A stretch of DNA of 33,042 nt from a virus, in IMG/VR virus record IMGVR_UViG_3300025057_000029, positions 1-33,042 of that record, one strand, 5' to 3'. Numbering within the stretch: the stretch's first letter is position 1; the number at the start of each line of letters is the position of its first letter. Both the position numbers and the translations under genes were made by a program. Under the pieces are notes generated by a model that made no database searches, was not told the origin of the DNA, and saw only the letters and a program-made list of their open reading frames with translations. Positions 28,765 through 33,042 of this stretch are shown here, piece after piece.

Positions 28765-29298
28765 TTAAGATTCAGGTATTAACAAATTTGCGATAATGGT
28801 AGAATCTACGTCGTATGCTGGTGCAGTTTCCTGACCGTTTGCCGTAATTGTGTACCCGTTACGCTCGTTGATTGTTGTTCCTGATGCGTTTTCTGCTGTC
28901 GCTACGTTAAGACCTCTATACGCCCCTAACAACTTGTATTCATCGCCTGCCACTTGCTTTACAATCGCGCAAAAACGCTGCTTTACAAGTGTTGCAATTA
29001 GATTACGTGTAGCCTTTTTGTTGTCGTTTAAGACCGCGACTAAACTTTGATCGCTCCATGACGTTCCCGCTGCTCTGTCGCTGGACGGTGTGTCTGTGAA
29101 ACTTGACGCGTCGTCCGACAACTCAAATTTCCATGCACGCTTCCCGCTTTTTAGGGTAATATCAGTTACTTGCCCGTCTGTAATGGTGTAAGGAGTAGTA
29201 TCGTCAAGGTCGTTAACCTTAAATACGTACACTTCCGTAATTCCACCGTTACGGTCCATGCAATCCCACTGATAACCCGCTGTTAATTCACAACTCAT
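28765..29298 (-). CDS. Major tail (tube) protein candidate
   Basis: This 177-residue protein begins MSCELTAGYQWDCMDRNGGI, a pattern (M.C...G....C.D..GG) of Bacteroidota phage tail-tube proteins. Middle segments (KSGKRAWKFELSDDASSFTD, then LVAVLNDNKKATRNLIATLV) fit an alternating beta-strand and helix fold, and the C-terminus ends TIIANLLIPES. It lies just after the major capsid gene and a strong stem-loop, and is followed by a terminator, as is common for highly made virion proteins. Tail tube subunit is the best guess; a head decoration protein is a weaker alternative. Confidence 0.65.
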   Translation of the reverse strand: MSCELTAGYQWDCMDRNGGITEVYVFKVNDLDDTTPYTITDGQVTDITLKSGKRAWKFELSDDASSFTDTPSSDRAAGTSWSDQSLVAVLNDNKKATRNLIATLVKQRFCAIVKQVAGDEYKLLGAYRGLNVATAENASGTTINERNGYTITANGQETAPAYDVDSTIIANLLIPES

Positions 29299-29316
29299 TT
29301 ATCTAAAGTTTTAATA

Positions 29317-29335
29317 GCGGGGGACAAACCCCCGC
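29317..29335 (-). promoter_or_regulatory. Strong stem-loop between capsid and tube genes
   Basis: GCGGGGG (29317-29323) and CCCCCGC (29329-29335) form a perfect 7-bp G+C stem with a 5-base loop. On the - strand the bases after the stem are TATTAAAAC, not a T run, so it is unlikely to be a full terminator on that strand. It may protect the capsid mRNA 3' end or adjust read-through. Confidence 0.5.
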
Positions 29336-29344
29336 GTTTTGTTA

Positions 29345-30310
29345 TTACGACCCGCCTAAGTTCCACTTAACAATCTGATCTGCGAAAGCATAGTTCACAT
29401 CTACGTAGAACTGAATACGTAGGTAGATTGCATCGTCCTTCTGATGGTAGAATACTTCTGCGCTTCCTTCGTCGCCTGATGTACCCAAGAATAGGTTTTC
29501 AGTGGATGTAGCGTAGATTCCGTACTGACCCGCTGAACCTGAAAGACCTGGCACAGCCTGAACTGTTACGTTCGTTCCTGGAAGAGTCAATCGGTTATTC
29601 TCATAGTCAACCATTGAGAAGTTAAAGTAGTTGCTATCAAACAGGTCATCTTGCAGAAGGTTGAAAGCATCCAATCCACAGAACATGATTCCCGTTCCGT
29701 CTACCTGAATTGCAGAAGGAAGGTCACGCGCTACCAGTCTAAACTGGCTGTATGCGTTAGATGAAGTCAGCGAAGATGTACCCGCAGTGTTAGCGTTAAT
29801 TGCGCTTGGGCTTTCGTCAATCTTCTTTTTCAGACCGTTGATAAACGCAAGGTTACCCGCGCCCGCCTTGTCGCCTCTCCACAAAAGGTTGTCATACTCA
29901 AAGGAGTGCTTGTCAAGGATGTAATTAACAACCTGATCTTGGAAAGGAAGTTCTTTCATTTCAGCAGCAGCACCCATAGGAAGGTTCTTCTGTGGGTAGA
30001 AACCTTTGATGTCGTCGTTACAGAACTTCTTGAACACCATAACCTTTACAGGGTCAAGAAATCGCTGTCCCCAATCGTCGTTTCCTGATGCGGTAGCCTC
30101 ACAAGCAGCAGCCTGATATGTTACTGTTGAATCAAACTTTTTGATTTTCTCATTTCCACCACGTACTTCCTGTGCAGTCAAAAGTGCCGCTGTACGTCCT
30201 GTGAATACCGCACGACGTGCGATGTCCTGTGAATCTTCATCGGTGTACGGTGTCAAGTCCGCAACATCCCAATCGAAGTTTTGCTTTAATGTCTTTTTAA
30301 GTGTTCCCAT
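29345..30310 (-). CDS. Major capsid protein (HK97 fold)
   Basis: This 321-residue protein (MGTLKKTLKQNFDWDVADL) follows a protease and a scaffold gene directly. Segments such as DPVKVMVFKKFCNDDIKGFY, LLWRGDKAGAGNLAFINGLK and the late LRIQFYVDVNYAFADQIVKW fit an HK97-type coat protein with a long helix, an E-loop-like region and a P-domain. No unusual insertion is visible. Length is typical. Conserved order (protease, scaffold, coat) is the strongest evidence. Its start overlaps the scaffold end by a shared A. Confidence 0.85.
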   Translation of the reverse strand: MGTLKKTLKQNFDWDVADLTPYTDEDSQDIARRAVFTGRTAALLTAQEVRGGNEKIKKFDSTVTYQAAACEATASGNDDWGQRFLDPVKVMVFKKFCNDDIKGFYPQKNLPMGAAAEMKELPFQDQVVNYILDKHSFEYDNLLWRGDKAGAGNLAFINGLKKKIDESPSAINANTAGTSSLTSSNAYSQFRLVARDLPSAIQVDGTGIMFCGLDAFNLLQDDLFDSNYFNFSMVDYENNRLTLPGTNVTVQAVPGLSGSAGQYGIYATSTENLFLGTSGDEGSAEVFYHQKDDAIYLRIQFYVDVNYAFADQIVKWNLGGS

Positions 30311-30837
30311 TATTTTCTGTAATAAGCTGGATTAACGTTTTTCATTTTTACTGGCGCTTTCTGCTTTTCAGGCTTTGGTGCTTCCTTACCAAACTTTTCA
30401 ATCTTTTCGTTGACCTCTGCAATCTGAGCTGCAAATTCCTCTTTTGCCTTTGCAATCTCTTTAGACTGTTTTACAATCTTTGCTTCGTACAAGTCAAGAG
30501 TTTCGATTAGGTTTTTCACTTCCTCTTTTGAAAGTGTTACCTCCATTTCTTCCTCTTCTTCGTCTTTTGCTTCGGTTGGCGCAATAACCTCAGTTACCAC
30601 TCCGTCAACGTCAAGAACAACTTGTGTTCCTTCGGGGGCGTCGCCTCCTGTTACAATGTGAGTGCCTTCGGGTGCTGGTGTCATTTCTTCTTCAGTCATA
30701 ACGAACACTTCCGTTCCGACTGCGAGTTCACCTTCCCAAAAGATTTCGACGGCTTCTTCGCCTTCGCCAACAAGAGCAGACTCAAACTTTTCACGGTTCG
30801 CCATCTCCTGCGCGCGGTTTTTCTTTAATTTGAACAT
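30310..30837 (-). CDS. Scaffold-like protein
   Basis: This 175-residue, highly acidic protein precedes the coat gene. The first part has a repeated W.GEL..GT pattern (EIFWEGELAVGTEVF, then PEGTHIVTGGDAPEGTQVVL), as in Bacteroidota phage scaffolds. A coiled coil (VKNLIETLDLYEAKIVKQSK, then EIAKAKEEFAAQIAEV) and a basic tail (PVKMKNVNPAYYRK) follow. Scaffolds bind coat subunits during prohead assembly and are then cut away by the protease encoded just upstream. The cleavage site cannot be seen. Confidence 0.7.
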   Translation of the reverse strand: MFKLKKNRAQEMANREKFESALVGEGEEAVEIFWEGELAVGTEVFVMTEEEMTPAPEGTHIVTGGDAPEGTQVVLDVDGVVTEVIAPTEAKDEEEEEMEVTLSKEEVKNLIETLDLYEAKIVKQSKEIAKAKEEFAAQIAEVNEKIEKFGKEAPKPEKQKAPVKMKNVNPAYYRK

Positions 30838-30882
30838 AATTGGTTAATACTTTACTTTAAGATAAAATACACCCCCTAATGT

Positions 30883-31458
30883 TCAACCCCTTGCTTTAGT
30901 TTTTGCAAATTTATACATCCGCTTTAGCTTTGCCTGACGGTGCATTTCTACCAAAGTATGATCGAATATCCCTTCAATGCTCATGCCGTACTTGCCGTCG
31001 CGGATTTCTTCGTACTCCTTTCTGTCTTTAATATAGAATGATGCCATCCACGAACCTTCGTTGATGTTTTGATCTTTGAACGCTTCAGGCACTCCGATAC
31101 CTTTGCGGGAATCAATGATGAATGAATCCGTCATTACAACCTCAATATCATCTTCGTCAGAATGGTATTTACTTGCGAAGTTGTTGTAACCTTCTTCCAT
31201 CACTTGCTGTCGTACTTTCCTAACCGTGTCTTTGGGGAATCTTACGAAATACTCCCCTTCTTCATCGCGTCGGTAAATCTGTACGTCTGCCTGAATCATA
31301 ACGCCCATAATCTCCTGAAGGTCGTCATTGGCAAAGAACTGTTCACGCCCGTTAAACGCTTGCGCCTTCTTCATATGTGCAGGGTTCTTGACAAAGCTAA
31401 ACTTGTCCATTATCAACCCGCTTTCGGGGTCTATGTCTAAATCGTATAGTGGTAACAT
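30883..31458 (-). CDS. XkdF-like capsid maturation protease (Peptidase_S78_2)
   Basis: This 191-residue protein begins MLPLYDLDIDPESGLIMDKF and continues with SFVKNPAHMK, IYRRDEEGEYFVRFPKDTVR, DSFIIDSRKGIGVPEAF, GSWMASFYIKDRKEYEEIRD and YGMSIEGIF, the order of conserved pieces in the XkdF-like serine protease family. H99 (YHSDEDD) and S160 (GMSIEG) are the candidate catalytic residues. It would process scaffold and coat during head maturation. It is the first head gene after the tape measure, with 31 bases between and 45 bases to the scaffold gene. Confidence 0.75.
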   Translation of the reverse strand: MLPLYDLDIDPESGLIMDKFSFVKNPAHMKKAQAFNGREQFFANDDLQEIMGVMIQADVQIYRRDEEGEYFVRFPKDTVRKVRQQVMEEGYNNFASKYHSDEDDIEVVMTDSFIIDSRKGIGVPEAFKDQNINEGSWMASFYIKDRKEYEEIRDGKYGMSIEGIFDHTLVEMHRQAKLKRMYKFAKTKARG

Positions 31459-31489
31459 ATCTAAAAGATTGAATTATATATCAAATTGT

Positions 31490-33042
31490 TCAAGTTTCGC
31501 GGATTTGTGCTATCTGATTGACTCTATTCTGCGTTCGTGTTATATCCCCTTCGGTTACATATACCCGTTGGCTCATTTGACCACCTCCACCGCTTCCAGG
31601 CAATAACGTTTCAGGGTCTATACCCTCCGCGTCAGGTGTTGACGGTTGCGATGTTGTACCGCTAAACGAAGGCGCGGGAACAGATACCGAACCACCGCCT
31701 CCCGACGGGTTAAACTTTTGTGCTGCTATCGCTGCTATTTGCACCGCCCCTGTTGCGGCTGCGAACGCGCTAAACGGTAACCCGAAAGTAACGGGCGATG
31801 CTGCTACCGCGCCCATGATTGCTTTCGATGTTTCAATAGCAGTAGACGCAATGTTAAAGGCTTTCTCACGGTTAAATCGGTTCTTCTGTTGTTGCAGGCT
31901 TGCTTTCTCGTCTTTGTTTCTTAGGTTGTCCTGTAATTGATTAAACGCATTGTTGAGTTGTGAGAACGAACTAAAATACTGGTCAACTATTGCAATTCGC
32001 TTTTCAAATTCTTCATTGAATTGTTGCAACCTTAGTTGTCGGGTCTTTCGATCTCGTTCCGCACGCCTCTCTTCTTCTGACTGGTATTCGTTGTTGTATT
32101 CCGTTACAACCATCTTTCTGTTCTCGGCTGCGCGACGTTCCTCTTCTTTTAACCGTTCCTCCCTTCGCTGCGCTGCTTCCTTTTCCAGTTGTTCTATCTG
32201 CTCAATCCTTCGCTGGGTTTCGGTTTTCTCAATTCTCAACAAATTTGCTTGGTGTTCAATTTCAAGCTGCTCCAATACCTCTGCATGACCTTTATATTCA
32301 TCTTGAAGACGCTCGTACCTTAATCGCTCTTGTTCTAATTCTCTTTCGTATTCGTTCGATATGTTCTCGGCTCTTAAATCTTCAAGGAACATTTCTATGT
32401 CACGCATCTTCTGAAGGTGATCCCGATACCTATCTCTCGCCTCTTGCTCTGCATCACTCTGCTCTTTTGCCACTTCCGCATTGTGAACTTTTCTATCGTG
32501 CAAAAGTTCGTCTAGCATATTTTTGGCTTCTGCAACCTCATTCCGCCGACCTGTTACAAGTTGTTTTTGAAGGTCTAGGAAGTTGCTTGATATAACGTTT
32601 GCTTCCTTTTTTGCAAGTTCTGTTCTTTCCCGCAGAATATCTTGTTCTTTGCGGTAACGCTCTTCTAACGCTATTATCTCTTTACGAGCTGTTTCAATAG
32701 TTTCGTCTAACTTCCCTTCCTCAAGTTTTGTGGTTTCCTTGCCCGCAGCACGTGCAAGTTCAATCTCTCGGTTATACCTTAACTCTACAGCCTGCCCCAC
32801 TTTCCTTATTTGAGCAATTTGGTCGTCAAGCGCATCAATCTCCTTATTAAGTTCTTTTATACGTTCCTTGTGTGCTTTGACCTCTGCCCTCCTTCTTTTC
32901 TCCGCTGCGCTTATAGCATCATTCTGTGTCTTGGAGTTGATGACCCCGAAGAACTCTAACGCCTTTGTCACTCCGTAGATAGCTGCCAACAACGGACCAG
33001 CGAGTATGCCTATCAGAACCTTTGCGACCCCATTCATGCTCT
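31490..33042 (-). CDS. Tape-measure protein, C-terminal part (partial at the window end)
   Basis: This is the distal part of the tape-measure gene; the unique portion is 32820-31490, since 32821-33042 duplicates the window start. It is a very long charged coiled coil rich in Glu, Arg, Lys and Gln, with repeated patterns such as EEERRAAENRK and SEEERRAERDRK. A hydrophobic Ala-rich segment (AIMGAVAASPVTFGLPFSAF) follows, then a low-complexity Gly/Ser/Pro stretch and a short conserved-looking tail ending QIAQIRET. The ATG at 33037 is an internal Met codon, not the real start. It is followed after a 31-base gap by the capsid protease gene, so tail and head modules meet here. Confidence 0.85.
   Translation of the reverse strand, partial: SMNGVAKVLIGILAGPLLAAIYGVTKALEFFGVINSKTQNDAISAAEKRRRAEVKAHKERIKELNKEIDALDDQIAQIRKVGQAVELRYNREIELARAAGKETTKLEEGKLDETIETARKEIIALEERYRKEQDILRERTELAKKEANVISSNFLDLQKQLVTGRRNEVAEAKNMLDELLHDRKVHNAEVAKEQSDAEQEARDRYRDHLQKMRDIEMFLEDLRAENISNEYERELEQERLRYERLQDEYKGHAEVLEQLEIEHQANLLRIEKTETQRRIEQIEQLEKEAAQRREERLKEEERRAAENRKMVVTEYNNEYQSEEERRAERDRKTRQLRLQQFNEEFEKRIAIVDQYFSSFSQLNNAFNQLQDNLRNKDEKASLQQQKNRFNREKAFNIASTAIETSKAIMGAVAASPVTFGLPFSAFAAATGAVQIAAIAAQKFNPSGGGGSVSVPAPSFSGTTSQPSTPDAEGIDPETLLPGSGGGGQMSQRVYVTEGDITRTQNRVNQIAQIRET
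32821..33042. repeat. Terminal direct repeat, right copy, with a divergent 95-bp tail
   Basis: Bases 32821-32947 repeat 1-127 exactly, and 32948-33042 continue as a variant of 128-222. By eye there are 11 substitutions and no indels, at left-copy positions 128, 143, 152, 167, 170, 187, 188, 203, 206, 209 and 221. Ten fall at the third codon position of the tape-measure frame. The one first-position change turns Val into Ile. The tail therefore looks like sequence from a second, closely related strain. Confidence 0.88.

Noticed and set aside
29317-29335. Full - strand terminator after the capsid gene
   Set aside because: The stem is strong, but the bases following it on the - strand are TATTAAAAC instead of a T run, so I list it only as a regulatory stem-loop.

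Overview
This window is an essentially complete, circularly permuted genome of a tailed double-stranded DNA phage whose host is most likely a member of the Bacteroidota (Flavobacteriia-like). The evidence for the host is the set of structural protein families, the near absence of Shine-Dalgarno signals, and a TAnnTTTG-type promoter (18089-18096). Bases 1-127 are repeated exactly at 32821-32947, and the tape-measure gene, broken by the window ends, closes in frame to 703 codons when the ends are joined. The circular unit is therefore about 32,820 bp; the last 222 bases are a slightly divergent second reading of the first 222. No integrase, tRNA, rRNA, transposase or CRISPR array was seen. A long tape-measure protein, a probable frameshifted tail chaperone and no recognisable sheath suggest a siphovirus.

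Layout. A short rightward early block (18121-20302, + strand) holds small proteins, an SSB-like protein ending in DLPF, and one gene of separate character (19976-20302) behind a 250-bp non-coding stretch full of palindromes. Everything else lies on the - strand. From 18040 downward come: (i) a helix-turn-helix regulator followed by a three-gene cassette of a Cys-rich protein, an IbrA-like PAPS-reductase-family protein and an IbrB-like ParB protein (18040-15533); (ii) replication genes (initiator/helicase-loader-like protein, DnaB-like helicase), a second PP-loop ATPase, an HNH endonuclease and a zinc-finger protein (15407-11544); (iii) two stem-loops, one a good intrinsic terminator (11409-11493); (iv) a late operon starting with a sigma-like factor, then small and large terminase, two glycosyltransferase-type genes flanking a PAPS-type sulfotransferase, the tail chaperone pair, tail genes and tape measure (11348 to 1, then across the junction to 31490); (v) XkdF-like protease, scaffold, major capsid and tail-tube candidate, portal and connector (31458-25844); (vi) a tail protein fused to a DUF1566 lectin-like domain and a duplicated two-gene lectin cassette (25850-22841); (vii) holin candidate, metallophosphoesterase, T7-lysozyme-like amidase, second holin candidate and two spanin-like proteins (22844-20359).

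How it may work together. The - strand genes are packed with ATGA and TAATG overlaps, so most are probably translationally coupled. The terminator region before the sigma-like gene suggests early and late - strand units, with the phage sigma-like factor made first in the late unit. The most unusual content is sulfur- and sugar-related: a sulfotransferase with YRSGTTW and IKTHKP motifs between two glycosyltransferases in the morphogenesis operon, and two unrelated PP-loop proteins of the PAPS-reductase superfamily in the early region. I infer, without proof, that the first group builds a sulfated glycan on the virion or the host surface.
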